Positions 19,500-30,278 are shown, counted from the stretch's first letter. The stretch: 64,000 bases of DNA from G963664935 sp963664935 (GCA_963664935.2 CAXXSE010000004.1:443493-507492), one strand, 5' to 3'. Translations and numbers: made by a program. Notes: generated by a model from the sequence alone, not told the origin.

Positions 19500-21745
19500 T
19501 TATGTTTCGGCGGATTCGGCATAGTATGAGTAATAGGCGTGAGGACTCTTCCAATCGTTGATAATAAAACCGATTAAATTCGTCCCCGATTGTTTTAAAT
19601 GGCTTAGACCTGTTTCGATTTCATACATGGTGTTGGTATTTTGGCGGACGACCAACAAGGTGCTAACGTTAAGTTGCCCGACAAGCATGGCATCGGCCAC
19701 GGATAACACCGGAGGCGTATCGATTATGACGTGGTCGTACTCCAAAGTAAGTGCGTCTATCAATCGACTGAATTGATCGGTGGTCAGCAATTTGAATGGG
19801 TCGGGATGCGCCGAACCACGCGCAATATAGTCAAGCTCCAGGTTTTCGGCCCGCTGCATCACTTTTTTGGTTTTGTCGCTTAGAATTTCTGAAAGCCCCG
19901 GCTCCCCCGTGTGCCTCCGAAAATTTTGTGGATTCTCCCTTTGCGTAAATCGGCATCGACGACAACGACGCGTTTAGTGGGAGATGACAGTAGGGCCGCG
20001 AGGTTGGAAGATATGAACGATTTTCCAGCTCCGGGGGTAGAGCTGCAAATCATAATGGCTTTGGTTGATTTTAAGGCATGTATTCCGCTCATTGCCGCCA
20101 GCAAACTCCTCAGACTTTCCATGCTTTTATCATTTGGATGGGATGTGGCAAGCAAACCTGGATTTGGCAAATCATTGGGCGAGGATGAACGGCCTAATTT
20201 TTTTTGCCGCTTACTGTGGGGGACAGTCGCGAATACCGGTAGCCCAAAACGCCTGGTGAGGGTCATCGGGTCGGCAACTTTATTTTTGACGAAATGACCA
20301 GTCATTACAATTAAGGGGCCAAGGAACAAGCCCAGTAACGTCCCCAACGTCAAGATCGTCCCGAACTTTGGCCATTCGGGTTTTTCTGGGATTATGGCGT
20401 AATCCACAACGTCGACATAGGCAGCGTCACTGAGTGCTTCGACCTCAAGTTCTTGCACTTTGGAGAGTAGCGCAGTGTAAAGTTCGTTGTTCACCGTGGC
20501 ATCGCGTGTCAAACGAGCCAATTCCTTTTGTGTATTCGGTAATGCCTGGGTTCGTTGAAGATACGACTGCAGCGTTTGATTCAAACGTGCAATCTGTCGA
20601 TCAATCGCTATGATTTTTTGATGCCGTGTACGAAACCGCAGGCGTAATTCGTCTTTCTCCTGGTGTATCTGAAGTAATTTGTTTTCAATTTCGGACGTAC
20701 GCTCCAGCAACACCTTTGTCTCCGTTGCCAGATCGACCGAATGATGGAGAGTTCGATACTGGTTTAATTTTTCCTCCGAAGCGTCTAATCGTGCTTTTAT
20801 GGGCACAAGTTGGCGTTCTAGGAATTTGAGTTTCTTGGTGGCTCTAGCGGCATGGGGCTGACTGACATAGCCCTTATAGGTGTCTACAACAATATTGAGC
20901 GTTTCACTTAACTCGATGGGGTCCGATCCCTCTAGCAATAACTGGATGACGTTGGAGCCTTTACGGACCTCACGGATCGCCAGATCTTCCGCCAGTTTTT
21001 CGATTGCGGAGAAGCGGGATGATTTTTTTAGCTCGAATTCCATGGCAGGTTGATCGGGCATACTTTCGACTTTAAGAACGAGCTTTTGTCCTGCGCCAAG
21101 ATCAAATACAGATTCCGATCCAACGACGCCCTTTCCCGGTAGTTCGTCATCATCGATCGAAAGTGCGTATTGATGATGGGATGTTACAGTCAATGTGAAT
21201 CTTGTTCCCAAAACATCATCGGGTACATCAAAGACCGAAATGTCCGGACGATCCAATAACCACCGATGCTGATAACGAGCCACCCGTTTTTTCAAGTTTA
21301 CAAAAAAATTCAGTGATTTTTCCGTGGTCTTTGAGAGGTCATCAATTTGCCAAAAGGTCGGAAATTTCGGGGGATACACTTGAATGGTTCTACGGCTCTG
21401 ATCAACGGTTTGCCCTAAAATATTTCGCGACCGAATAATCGTGATAACTCGCTCGAATGCGGATTCCTCAATTTGTCCATTACTACCGTTAGCCAACAAA
21501 TCGGCGAAAGACTCCCGTTGTTGATCAATCGAAAGTAGCGCTGTTGTTTGATAAACTGGCGCCATACTGAAGAAATACAGGGTTGAAACAACAAGCGAAA
21601 AGACCAATACGAAAAAGAGCACCCACTTATGTCGAGCGAGAATGCGCCAAATACCGCCTAAATCTATTTGATTCGGGGACTGTGGAGAATTTTGAGGTAT
21701 TCCACTTATTTCATGGGTATCGTTCAAGATGTTTGAAGCAACCAT
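19500..21745 (-). pseudogene. Wzz/Wzc-type polysaccharide co-polymerase and tyrosine autokinase, frameshifted
   Basis: The first 621 residues include a Wzz domain with TM1 near residue 40, a long coiled-coil periplasmic region and TM2 near residue 450. They are followed by a BY-kinase with Walker A SSTPGAGKSFISSN and Walker A' VVVVDADLRKGRIH. A one-base loss at a G4 run (C4 at 19896-19899) ends this frame. The rest continues in another frame as LSEILSDKTKKVMQRAENL with Walker B VIIDTPPVLSVADAM and a tyrosine cluster (YYSYYAESAET) at the end. The intact protein would control chain length and EPS export. As sequenced, the kinase lacks Walker B and its tyrosine tail. Confidence 0.85.
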
Positions 21746-21884
21746 AAGGCCTATAGGTTATTTAAAAGTGACAGTACAATTCCGAAGTATTGGCGATATC
21801 TGTTCATTTAATGTCTCTATTCGCGTAAACTCATGGATATTCGTTAACGAATCGTTTCGAGGTTGACGGCGCCATTCACCGGTT

Positions 21885-23283
21885 TTAATACGCGTGTTTA
21901 TTGATAAAACCCGTGAAAAGGGTCTTGATCGCTATTTTGATATCGAATACAAGCGACCAATGTTGAATGTAGAAAAGATCGTATTCGATACGTTTATCTA
22001 GATTGGTATCGCCGCGCAAACCATTTACCTGAGCCCAGCCGGTAATTCCAGCTTTGACCATATGTTTTTTCATGTAGTTGGGTATTTGATGCTTAAATTC
22101 TTCGGTAAAATACGTACGTTCGGGTCGAGGCCCAATGATCGACATATCCCCCACTAAAACGTTGATGAACTGCGGTAATTCATCCAGACTTGTTTTTCGC
22201 AAAAAACTACCGAAGGCGGTTGCGCGGTTTTCGCCCAGACCGGACCGCTTTTCTGCTCAACGGTGACCGGCATGCTTATGAATTTCAACATGCCAAATTT
22301 CTTATTATTCCAGCTTACCCGTTCCTGGCGGAAAAAAATGGGGCCGGAGAGCTTAATTTGACGCCGATCGCGATTGCGATCATTAAGGGACTCAACATGG
22401 CGAGCGCGGTAGCCGCGACACAAAAGTCCTCGATCGCTTTAAGTTGCCGATTTATTCCTTGTTCTAGGGGGGTGGAAAGGATATACAGAACCGGTATCCC
22501 CGCGATTTCAGTAATAGTGGGAATGCTTATACCAAACATTTCGGAGTCGAAAATAATTCGGGTTGTGACTGGAATATGCCGTAATTCATGGAGGAGTTCC
22601 TGGATTCGTTCGGAGGCCATTTGTGGATAGGTTATCCATACCTGTTCCACGTTGTGACGCTCGATTATTCTTTCGAGATCTTGGATCGATCCGAGGTAGG
22701 TGACTTCGCATTCAAGGTTTCGGGGGGCCTTGCGGTCATCGACGTATCCCTTGACATTAAAACCGCTCCACGTTGAATTCACTAAATGCATGGCGGCGGT
22801 GACTCCATGCTTCGACAACCCAGCTAAAATAATATGTTTTTTATTAAATCCATGGCGGCGGATTTGATCGAGTGTATTTCGAATAATGATTCGGGTGAAA
22901 ATCAAAAGCATCCACCCGATACCCATCCATTGAAAAATCCAATTCCCACTTTCTTCGGGTTCAATTAAAGGGTGGGTGAGGAAGTGCAAAATGGCGATTA
23001 AAGAACTCGCGGCCACAAACCAAGCTTGTGTTAAAACCCATACTTGGTGGGTAATGGAAACACCGCGCCAGGGTTTGTAGACCCCAAAGGAGTTAAAAGA
23101 AAGGGCTGTCACGAGTATCCCAATGATGATGGGAGTGGCTATTTCCCCGGAAATGGGAAAGCGGCTGAAGGTGAAGTAAAATGCAACGATTGCCGAGGCT
23201 ATGATGCCCGAAACATCAAAGATCCTGAGCAATAAGCTCAGTGAATGCGAATAGTTTTTTAGGAAGTTGTGATTGATACCCAT
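21885..23283 (-). pseudogene. WcaJ-type undecaprenyl-phosphate sugar phosphotransferase, two frameshifts
   Basis: The N-terminal 310 residues contain five hydrophobic helices and a CoA-binding-like Rossmann segment (KKHIILAGLSKHGV). This continues to KLSSPAP, where a missing G near 22340 breaks the frame. The middle part (IFFRQERVSWNNKKFGMLKF) is in a second frame. A second break near 22205-22230 is followed by LRKTSLDELPQFINVL, MSIIGPRPERTYF and GITGWAQVNGLRGDT, the catalytic core of bacterial sugar transferases. The enzyme starts EPS synthesis by loading sugar-1-phosphate on undecaprenyl phosphate. It cannot be made intact here. Confidence 0.85.
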
Positions 23284-23557
23284 GGCCAGGTTCTGAATTT
23301 TTTAATATTTAAATAAAGGTTCCAGACCCAGCAGGTACGAAAAACGGCTTTATCGGATCTGTTTGATTACCGCTTAAACGTCGAAGAATTTTTCCGTAAT
23401 GAATTTGGACTTAACTAGAATATAGTTAAGATTATGGAAAAGTAAAAAGTCATTAGCGTTAGGAGCGGGAAAGAAATAATGGGCCGATATTGCGCCGGGC
23501 TCGGGTTTGTTGGGAAGGCGCAAAAATGCGCGTGAAGTAGCGTTGAAGTTCGGCGTT

Positions 23558-23761
23558 TCAGGCGTCTAAATCCGGTATCAATAGACTTTTAAGTTTATGA
23601 ATACGGTCTTTCAGCCTGAGCTTGCGCTTTTTTAACCGCCGCATTTGAAGTTGATCGGGATAGGTTTCCAGGGAGAGGCGGGTGATGACGTCATCAAGGT
23701 CACGGTGTTCGATTTGCAACTCCTGAAGGATTTGTCGGATTTTTTCTGTGTCGTCAGCCAT
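23558..23761 (-). CDS. YdcH-family (DUF465) small protein
   Basis: A 67-residue helical protein with HRDLDDVITRL, followed by a basic LKKRKLRLKDRIHKL segment. This is the pattern of the YdcH/DUF465 family, which is common in proteobacteria and of unknown function. The length is typical. It is monocistronic and divergent from the fccA gene. The gap of about 270 bp to the WcaJ-like gene holds nothing recognisable. Confidence 0.85.
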   Translation of the reverse strand: MADDTEKIRQILQELQIEHRDLDDVITRLSLETYPDQLQMRRLKKRKLRLKDRIHKLKSLLIPDLDA

Positions 23762-23957
23762 GGGCTTACATTTTCATCTGGATGTTGGGCGGTTTTTCGC
23801 GAAATTTATCTCTGGTGGGTTTCAATGGGTTCGGGTACGATTTTATATGATTTTCCACATCTTTATAAGTTAAAAGAATACAGTGTTGCAAGCCGGTATT
23901 GAGAAATCGGTTCTATTTCCTTATTCTTAATGATGGCTTTGGAGAGGAACACCGCAT

Positions 23958-24275
23958 ATGATCAAAAATAGAATTATCGCGATTTGTCTTTTGCTGCCCT
24001 GGGGATGGGTTCAATCTTCCGAGCCGGTCGAAAGTGCGGATGGATGGTCTCTAAGCGTATCTTGCGCGGGATGCCATGGCACGTTCGGCAAAAGTTTCAG
24101 TTCAATTCCTTCAATCAATGGTTTGGACGAAGAGGAATTTATACGAAAACTTTCTGAATTTAAAGAAGGTGTAAGACCGGCAAGCGTTATGGACCGTATA
24201 GCTCGTGGTTTCAATGAGCGCGATTTCGAAAAAATGGCGATCTATTTCGCCCGACAAAAAAGGAATTCTCGATGA
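23958..24275 (+). CDS. fccA: Cytochrome c subunit of sulfide dehydrogenase
   Basis: A 105-residue exported c-type cytochrome. A signal peptide (residues 1-20) precedes one haem site, CAGCH at 36-40. Met78 is a plausible axial ligand. The stop overlaps the start of the flavoprotein gene (ATGA), the usual order of flavocytochrome c sulfide dehydrogenase. It would accept electrons from the FAD of the partner in the periplasm. It is a short mono-haem form, unlike the di-haem FccA of Allochromatium. It could also serve another FccB-like sulfur enzyme. Confidence 0.82.
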   Translation: MIKNRIIAICLLLPWGWVQSSEPVESADGWSLSVSCAGCHGTFGKSFSSIPSINGLDEEEFIRKLSEFKEGVRPASVMDRIARGFNERDFEKMAIYFARQKRNSR

Positions 24276-25543
24276 CGGGATTTAGCCGTAGAAATTTCAT
24301 TAAGCTATGTGGCGGCGCTAGTGCGCTAGGCCTTTATGGATGCGCCACAACCAAAACCAGCCCCGACGTGGCAAAAGTAGTTGTCATCGGCGGCGGGTTT
24401 GGCGGCGCAACCCTCAGCAAATATGTCAAACTGATTGATGCTTCGATCCATGTTACTTTGGTGGAGCCTAACCCTGTATTTCATACCTGTCCCGGTTCGA
24501 ACAATGTGATCGCGGGAATTGCCGACCTAAGATCGTTATTATGGAACTATGATACTTTAAAACGAAAATACGGAATCGAGGTTGTCGCGGATGAAGCCAT
24601 GGATGTTGACCCGATACAAAAAACCGTCCGGCTGAAGAATGGCCCTGTTTTGAAGTACGACCGTTTGATCGTTGCGCCGGGAATCGATTTTCGATGGGAT
24701 GCAATAGAGGGTTACGACCAACAAGCAAGCGCTTTGATACCCCATGCCTGGAAAGCCGGTGGGCAAACTCAGTTGCTGAGAAGTCAACTGGAAGCCATGC
24801 CCGATGGCGGTGTTGTGATGATTTTGCCGCCGGCCAACCCTTTTCGTTGTCCTCCGGGACCGTACGAGCGCGCCTCGTTGATCGCCTATTACTTGAAGAA
24901 CCACAAACCACGATCGAAAATTATTATCCTCGATGCGAAAACCAAGTTTTCCAAACAGGCTTTGTTTATGCAAGGATGGAAAGATCTTTATCCGGGTATG
25001 ATCGAATGGATTTCCTGGGTCGGTGAAGGCGATATCGAACGCATTGGCGTCAAGAGCAGGACGGTGTTCACCGAGTTTGGAACACATAAAGCCGATGTTT
25101 TGAATATCATTCCACCCCAGAAGGCCGGCGCAATAGCTGAAAAGGTGGGGTTGACCGATCAAAGCGGGTGGTGTCCCATTGATCAAAACACCTTTGAATC
25201 CACGTTGGCGCCGGATATCCATGTGATCGGAGACGCGTGTATAGCCACACCGATGCCGAAATCCGGATTTTCCGCCAACGCCCAAGCTAAAACCTGTGCA
25301 TTAGCGATAGTCAATTCCATTAACGGTAAAAGCCAGGAACAAGCCGCCTTAATCAATACCTGTTACAGTTATTTAAACCCGGATTATGCGATTTCCGTTT
25401 CCGCTGTTTACGGTTACTCCAACCAGGAAAGGAAATTAACAACGCGTTCGTCCGGGGTTACGCCCATGGATGCCGATCGAAGCATAGAAGCGAAGTATGC
25501 ACGCGGATGGTATCGAAATATTACCGCTGATACATTTCTCTGA
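24272..25543 (+). CDS. fccB: Flavocytochrome c sulfide dehydrogenase flavoprotein subunit
   Basis: A 423-residue FAD protein with a Tat signal (SRRNFIK, residues 5-11). The dinucleotide-binding loop GGGFGG is at 40-45, and Cys73 in HTCPGSN sits at the position of covalent FAD attachment in FccB. A second cysteine (CPID, about residue 295) can form the active disulfide/polysulfide site. The C-terminal third ends with the FCSD-type flavin-binding domain (YSYLNPDYAISVSAVYG). It oxidises sulfide to sulfur or polysulfide in the periplasm and passes electrons to the cytochrome. A cysteine at the signal end (YGC, residue 24) could also make it a lipoprotein. Confidence 0.9.
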   Translation: MTGFSRRNFIKLCGGASALGLYGCATTKTSPDVAKVVVIGGGFGGATLSKYVKLIDASIHVTLVEPNPVFHTCPGSNNVIAGIADLRSLLWNYDTLKRKYGIEVVADEAMDVDPIQKTVRLKNGPVLKYDRLIVAPGIDFRWDAIEGYDQQASALIPHAWKAGGQTQLLRSQLEAMPDGGVVMILPPANPFRCPPGPYERASLIAYYLKNHKPRSKIIILDAKTKFSKQALFMQGWKDLYPGMIEWISWVGEGDIERIGVKSRTVFTEFGTHKADVLNIIPPQKAGAIAEKVGLTDQSGWCPIDQNTFESTLAPDIHVIGDACIATPMPKSGFSANAQAKTCALAIVNSINGKSQEQAALINTCYSYLNPDYAISVSAVYGYSNQERKLTTRSSGVTPMDADRSIEAKYARGWYRNITADTFL

Positions 25544-25637
25544 CTTGCTACCGATACCTCGATCCACATTTTGGCGTTTTGAGTATCCATTGTCGGATGG
25601 CGCTGCGCTTATCCAACCTACCTAACTATTCGGGACG

Positions 25638-27533
25638 ATGTTGAAATTTTTGAATGTGGCGTTACAGCGGGGCAGCCGTACGTTATTTCGAGAGGCTTCT
25701 TTTACAATCCCGGGCGGGGGGAAAGTAGGGTTAACCGGAGCAAATGGTGCGGGCAAGTCCAGCCTGTTTGCCTTGATTTTACAAGAGCTGGAGCCGGATC
25801 TGGGGGATCTCGAATTGCCGTCTCAGTGGGTTATTGCCCATGTCGCTCAGGAAACGCCGGCGATCGATAAACCCGCGCTCGACTATGTTATGGATGGCGA
25901 CCGCGAATTACGGAATTTGCAAGCTCAATTAAGACTTGCCGAACAACGGCAGGAGGGGGCTAAGCAAGCCCTGCTGCATAGCCGATTGGAAGAAGTGCAG
26001 GGCTATTCGGCGAAAGCCCGGGCAGCGAAGTTGATGGCGGGGCTGGGATTCAGCACCGATCAGGAAACTTGGCCGGTATTAATGTTTTCCGGTGGTTGGC
26101 GGATGCGCCTGAATTTGGCCCAGGCGCTTATGTGCCGTTCAGATCTGCTGCTGTTGGACGAGCCGACCAATCACCTCGATCTTGATACGGTGATTTGGTT
26201 GCAGGACTGGTTAAGCGGTTATCAAGGAACCTTATTGCTGATTTCCCACGACCGTGAATTTCTGGATAACATTGCCGATCATATTCTCCATTTTAAAGCG
26301 GACAACTTGACCTTATATCCCGGAAACTATTCGGCATTTGAATCGATCGCCGCGGAACGCCTGGCCCAACAGCAGGCTCAATATAAAAAACAACAGAGGG
26401 AAATAATCCATATCCGCCGATTCGTCGATCGCTTCCGGGCGCAAGCCACCAAGGCAAGGCAAGTGCAGAGTCGTGTTAAGACATTGGAGAAATTGGAATT
26501 AATTGCCCAAGCCCACGTCGATTCGCCTTTTTATTTCCGATTTTTATCGCCACGAAAAGCATCTAATCCACTGTTGAATTGTCAGGATATTAACGTGGGA
26601 TACGATGATAAAGAGATATTGAAGAATCTTAACTTGAGCGTCGGTCCCGGTGATCGAATCGGCTTGTTAGGACAAAATGGCTCGGGCAAATCCACGCTAA
26701 TCAAAGTGTTGGCATCCGAGCTTAAACCGTTTATAGGTGAATGCCAATTTTCCGAAGGTTGCCGCATCGGGTATTTTGCGCAGCATCAGATCGAACAACT
26801 CGAAGGAGCGGAAAGCGCACTGTATCATTTGGCGTTGATAGACGCCGACGCTTTGGAAGGTGATTTGCGCAAATTTTTGGGTGGATTCGGCTTTGAAGGC
26901 GATAAAGTATTGCAACGGGTAGATACCTTTTCCGGGGGCGAGAAGTCTAGATTGGTATTGGCGATGATCATTTATCAAAAACCAAACCTGGTGCTATTGG
27001 ACGAACCAACTAACCATCTCGATCTGGAGATGCGCCATGCCCTGAGTATGGCTTTACAGGATTTCGAAGGTGCGATGGTCATTGTTTCTCATGATCGGCA
27101 TTTGTTGCGCACCACGGTGGATCAATTTCTTTTGGTTGCCGATGGCGGCGTTAGCCGGTTTAATGGTGACCTTGATGATTACCGGCGGTGGTTGAGTGAA
27201 CGGAATAGATCGACTGAATCGGAAACAGCCGGTGATTTTAAAACCCCGTCGACTAAAGATCGCCGGCGTCTGGATGCGGAACGGCGCAAGCAATTGAAAC
27301 CTTTCCGCTCGGTTTTGGAAAAGGCCGAGGAGAGAATTGAAGCATTGAGCTCTCAAAATGAAGCATTAGAAAAATTACTGAGTGATCCCGGTATTTATGA
27401 ATCCCCCGAAAAAACTCGTCTGAAAAAATTGTTGTTGGAGAAAGTCCATGTTGATCGGGAGATACAAGTAGCTGAATCGGACTGGTTGGCGGCGGGCGAA
27501 GATTTGGAAAAAGCGGAGATGTGTTTACAATGA
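25638..27533 (+). CDS. yheS: ABC-F ATPase, YheS type
   Basis: A 631-residue soluble protein with two ABC domains. The first has Walker A GANGAGKSS, signature MFSGGWRMRLN and Walker B LLLLDEPTNHLDLD. The second has GQNGSGKST, TFSGGEKSR and LVLLDEPTNHLDL. A linker with basic RFVDRFRAQATKARQ and a charged C-terminal coiled coil complete the YheS plan. ABC-F proteins act on ribosomes stalled at the peptidyl transferase centre. The frame is fully intact and the length is family-typical. It lies 95 bp downstream of fccB. Confidence 0.95.
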   Translation: MLKFLNVALQRGSRTLFREASFTIPGGGKVGLTGANGAGKSSLFALILQELEPDLGDLELPSQWVIAHVAQETPAIDKPALDYVMDGDRELRNLQAQLRLAEQRQEGAKQALLHSRLEEVQGYSAKARAAKLMAGLGFSTDQETWPVLMFSGGWRMRLNLAQALMCRSDLLLLDEPTNHLDLDTVIWLQDWLSGYQGTLLLISHDREFLDNIADHILHFKADNLTLYPGNYSAFESIAAERLAQQQAQYKKQQREIIHIRRFVDRFRAQATKARQVQSRVKTLEKLELIAQAHVDSPFYFRFLSPRKASNPLLNCQDINVGYDDKEILKNLNLSVGPGDRIGLLGQNGSGKSTLIKVLASELKPFIGECQFSEGCRIGYFAQHQIEQLEGAESALYHLALIDADALEGDLRKFLGGFGFEGDKVLQRVDTFSGGEKSRLVLAMIIYQKPNLVLLDEPTNHLDLEMRHALSMALQDFEGAMVIVSHDRHLLRTTVDQFLLVADGGVSRFNGDLDDYRRWLSERNRSTESETAGDFKTPSTKDRRRLDAERRKQLKPFRSVLEKAEERIEALSSQNEALEKLLSDPGIYESPEKTRLKKLLLEKVHVDREIQVAESDWLAAGEDLEKAEMCLQ

Positions 27534-27561
27534 AGTTGAACAGTTACGAATTGAGACTTAT

Positions 27562-28068
27562 TTGAGTATGGCGATAGTACGGTTATTTTTGGAGATTTGT
27601 TTGTTAAGGCAAGGTCCGGGGGATATTCCTTATTCGAATTTCCTGTTTTATCTGACCTTTATGGTGTACCTGATGTTTGGGATATCCGTTTTAACCCTGC
27701 AGGCCGGAGACGCTTCCCTGATCATACAGATGACGCTTCAAGTGTTCACCGTGTTTGCTTTTGTTTGGGGTTGTCTTGCGCTGTATAGTCGTCAGCCCCG
27801 ATTCATGCAAACCATGACCGCGGTTCTTGGCAGCGACGCGTTAATCAGTTTTATCGCCTTACCCCTATTGTTTTGGATCAAAGTCGATCCTGGCATGCCG
27901 GTGCTATTTATGTGTCTTTTGGGATTGATGTTTTGGCAGTTAATCGTGATGGGACATATTTTGAGACGTGCGCTCGATAAGTCTTTGTGGTTTGGCGTCG
28001 GCCTTACCTTTTTATTTCTTTTTATGTCGTTTCAACTCATGGGTGCGCTGGCGCCGGGTGCTTCATGA
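27562..28068 (+). CDS. Small polytopic membrane protein, unknown function
   Basis: A 168-residue protein with four or five hydrophobic helices and little charged sequence. It is not recognised from the residues alone. Translation may start at the TTG (27562) or the ATG two codons later (27568). It follows the yheS gene by 28 bp and precedes the UspA gene with no real gap, so it may be part of the same transcript. The frame is intact. Confidence 0.65.
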   Translation: MSMAIVRLFLEICLLRQGPGDIPYSNFLFYLTFMVYLMFGISVLTLQAGDASLIIQMTLQVFTVFAFVWGCLALYSRQPRFMQTMTAVLGSDALISFIALPLLFWIKVDPGMPVLFMCLLGLMFWQLIVMGHILRRALDKSLWFGVGLTFLFLFMSFQLMGALAPGAS

Positions 28069-28101
28069 TTGAAAAATTTATCACACATAAATGGTGATCC
28101 C

Positions 28102-28545
28102 ATGGAGACCTATCGACATATCCTATTGGCGGCTGATTTCAGTCCACACGGAGACTGCGTTGCTGAACGCGCGGTTGATTTGGCGCGGCGATATCAATCG
28201 GAATTGAGTGTGCTCCACGTTGTGGACAACCTCCCCATAGCGGATTCGGTTTACGGGCCGGTAATACCGTTTTCAGAGGATTTTACCAGTGAATTGATTG
28301 ACGCGGGCAAACAACGATTGGCGGCCTTCGCCGACAAGTTTTCCATACCCGCGGAACGCCGTTGGTTGGAAATCGGTAGCCCGAAGCTGGAGATTATCCG
28401 CATTGCCGAAGCAAACAATGTAGACTTGATTGTGGTCGGGTCCCACGGACGTCATGGTTTCGAATTATTGTTAGGGTCAACCGCGAACAGCATATTGCAT
28501 CATGCAAAATGCGACGTTTTAGCGGTGCGCTTGAAAGACGATTAA
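28102..28545 (+). CDS. Universal stress protein (UspA family)
   Basis: The product begins METYRHILLAADFSPHG, the normal start of UspA proteins. The ATP-binding end motif is VVGSHGRHGFELLLGSTANSILHHAKCDVLAVR, in which G-2x-G-9x-G(S/T) is complete, so it is an ATP-binding member. I chose ATG 28102 over an in-frame TTG at 28069 because it has a ribosome-binding site and fits the family length of 147 residues. It is cytoplasmic, with a general stress role. The 3' end overlaps the convergent TraB gene by 4 bp. Confidence 0.9.
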   Translation: METYRHILLAADFSPHGDCVAERAVDLARRYQSELSVLHVVDNLPIADSVYGPVIPFSEDFTSELIDAGKQRLAAFADKFSIPAERRWLEIGSPKLEIIRIAEANNVDLIVVGSHGRHGFELLLGSTANSILHHAKCDVLAVRLKDD

Positions 28546-29741
28546 CTCAAGCGCTCGAATATCCTAAAACCGGCCACATAGGTACCGATGGCCGAACCCG
28601 TTGTACTAAAAAGGAAGACCAATAAAGTTCTGGCGACACGATTTCTCCACCATCCTTTAAGTTGGGTTGCATCCTTCCGCAATCGGTTAAAATCGCCCAC
28701 ACTGGGTTTTCGTAACAGAATTTCAGCGCCAGCCGTCACCATTCCCGCGCCTATAATGGGATTCAATGAGGTTAGGGGAGCGGCTATAAACGCGGTGACT
28801 ATGGTGAGTGGGTGAGCAGCGGCGAGCAAAGCGCCAAGCGCGGACAAGCCACCATTGATCAGTACCCAATCGGCTACCAGCTGCCAGCCGAGATCGGTAC
28901 TGTGTTTAAAACCGAGAGAAAATCCCGCGAGAACCAAGGCCACGATCAACCAGGGAATGACCTTCGGCCATTTGCTTTTTTTGGGTGTTTGGTTTAAAGC
29001 GGACAGCGTTGTGGCGATATCATCGTCCGAGAGTTTTTCGCTTGCCCTAAGTTTTTCCGCTATCCCCTTGAGATGGCCCGCGCCTACAATAGCAATGACC
29101 CGTTTATAGTCATGTTCGCTAATTTCCTCGCACAGCCTTGTCGCCATGAAAGTGTCACGCTCCTTAATGAGAGGCGTATATAAACCTTTGTGGGTATCGG
29201 CGAAATGGGAAAACGCCGCTTCCATAATATCGCCTTGCTTGAGCTTTTCAATCTCATCCTGCTGAACTTTCTCAAACGAAAAAACGCTACTGAGCAAACC
29301 GGCGAACAAATAAAATCGCTGCCACCACGGAATATTTCCGTAGCATCGCTTTAGAGTGATGCCAATTTCTCGGTCGATCAAAAGGGCGGGCAGATCTTGG
29401 TTTTTCGCAAGTTTCAGCGCCATTCGCATTTCAGCGCCGGGTTCCAAACCTAAATCGTCCGCGATTTTCTGTTGAAACGCACCGAGCGCCAGATTGGCGA
29501 TAACCATCGGCGCCTTGCCGTCGCGAATAACCTCGAACATGTTCATTTTCGCCAGCGCATCCGGATCAGTTATGGCGTTGTTGCGGCTGGCGCAAAGCTC
29601 TACGGCAACTGCGTCGTATTGATTTTGGCTAAGCAGTTGTTCGACCTTCAGTACACTGGCATGGGAAATATGCGCAGTGCCGAGTAACAAAATTTGGCGG
29701 TCGCCAATATTGAGTTCCAATAGGGGTTCTTCTTGATTCAA
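28542..29741 (-). CDS. TraB/PrgY-family membrane protein
   Basis: A 399-residue protein. The N-terminal TraB domain starts with LLLGTAHIS at about residues 18-26 and has the conserved VELCASR and VGAGHLKGI motifs. The C-terminal third (from about residue 255) contains four or more hydrophobic helices. Homologues include the pheromone-shutdown protein PrgY, and the fold is related to Tiki/erythromycin-esterase-like metalloproteases, so a membrane-bound peptidase role is possible but unproven. The frame is intact. Confidence 0.88.
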   Translation of the reverse strand: MNQEEPLLELNIGDRQILLLGTAHISHASVLKVEQLLSQNQYDAVAVELCASRNNAITDPDALAKMNMFEVIRDGKAPMVIANLALGAFQQKIADDLGLEPGAEMRMALKLAKNQDLPALLIDREIGITLKRCYGNIPWWQRFYLFAGLLSSVFSFEKVQQDEIEKLKQGDIMEAAFSHFADTHKGLYTPLIKERDTFMATRLCEEISEHDYKRVIAIVGAGHLKGIAEKLRASEKLSDDDIATTLSALNQTPKKSKWPKVIPWLIVALVLAGFSLGFKHSTDLGWQLVADWVLINGGLSALGALLAAAHPLTIVTAFIAAPLTSLNPIIGAGMVTAGAEILLRKPSVGDFNRLRKDATQLKGWWRNRVARTLLVFLFSTTGSAIGTYVAGFRIFERLS

Positions 29742-30278
29742 TGTGATAGCGCCTCGGTTTTGACTTTATAATGGGAAATAATAGACGAGTATACTTTGAT
29801 ATTATTTTAAGGGCTATTGTGGGTTTTGGATCAGTGACTTCACTACGGCACAAGCTCTTGATTCGGCGGCGATCAAAAAACTCATTTAACCTTGATGGGG
29901 TAAAAGGGTGAAATAGAGCGGTTTTCGTTTTTTCCGGTTGCCAGCAACGCATTTACGCCTTTCGGACGGATACCGAAGCTTATGAAAGTAAAACTATCGT
30001 TTTACCCTTGCGACATAGGTTTGCTCCAGTCGAAAATTATATTATTTAATGTGGATGGCATACCGGACTTTTTCGAGAAATGGCGATTTTTGTTTGGCCA
30101 TTTTTATACCGATTTATTAAATGTACATTTTTACAGTATTTTAAAATCTTTAGGTCGTCAAGGATAAATTTTTCTTCACCGGTATATTACAGGGTAAGAG
30201 ATGTGGGGGATTGCAATAAAAAGAGTGTAGTGTTTTGATATGAGGGGAGTTATGATCCGTAATGTAGGGCGGCAAAAT
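29742..30278. other. Intergenic region upstream of cassette array
   Basis: About 540 bp of AT-rich sequence with no gene I can support. A possible 61-codon frame at 29982 has no ribosome-binding site or known motif. An AAATGGC / GCCATTT stem-loop lies near 30077. No integron integrase, attI site or promoter could be identified here. Confidence 0.5.

Noticed and set aside
29982..30167. 61-residue reading frame before the array
   Set aside because: It has no ribosome-binding site, no domain and is AT-rich noise in an intergenic region.
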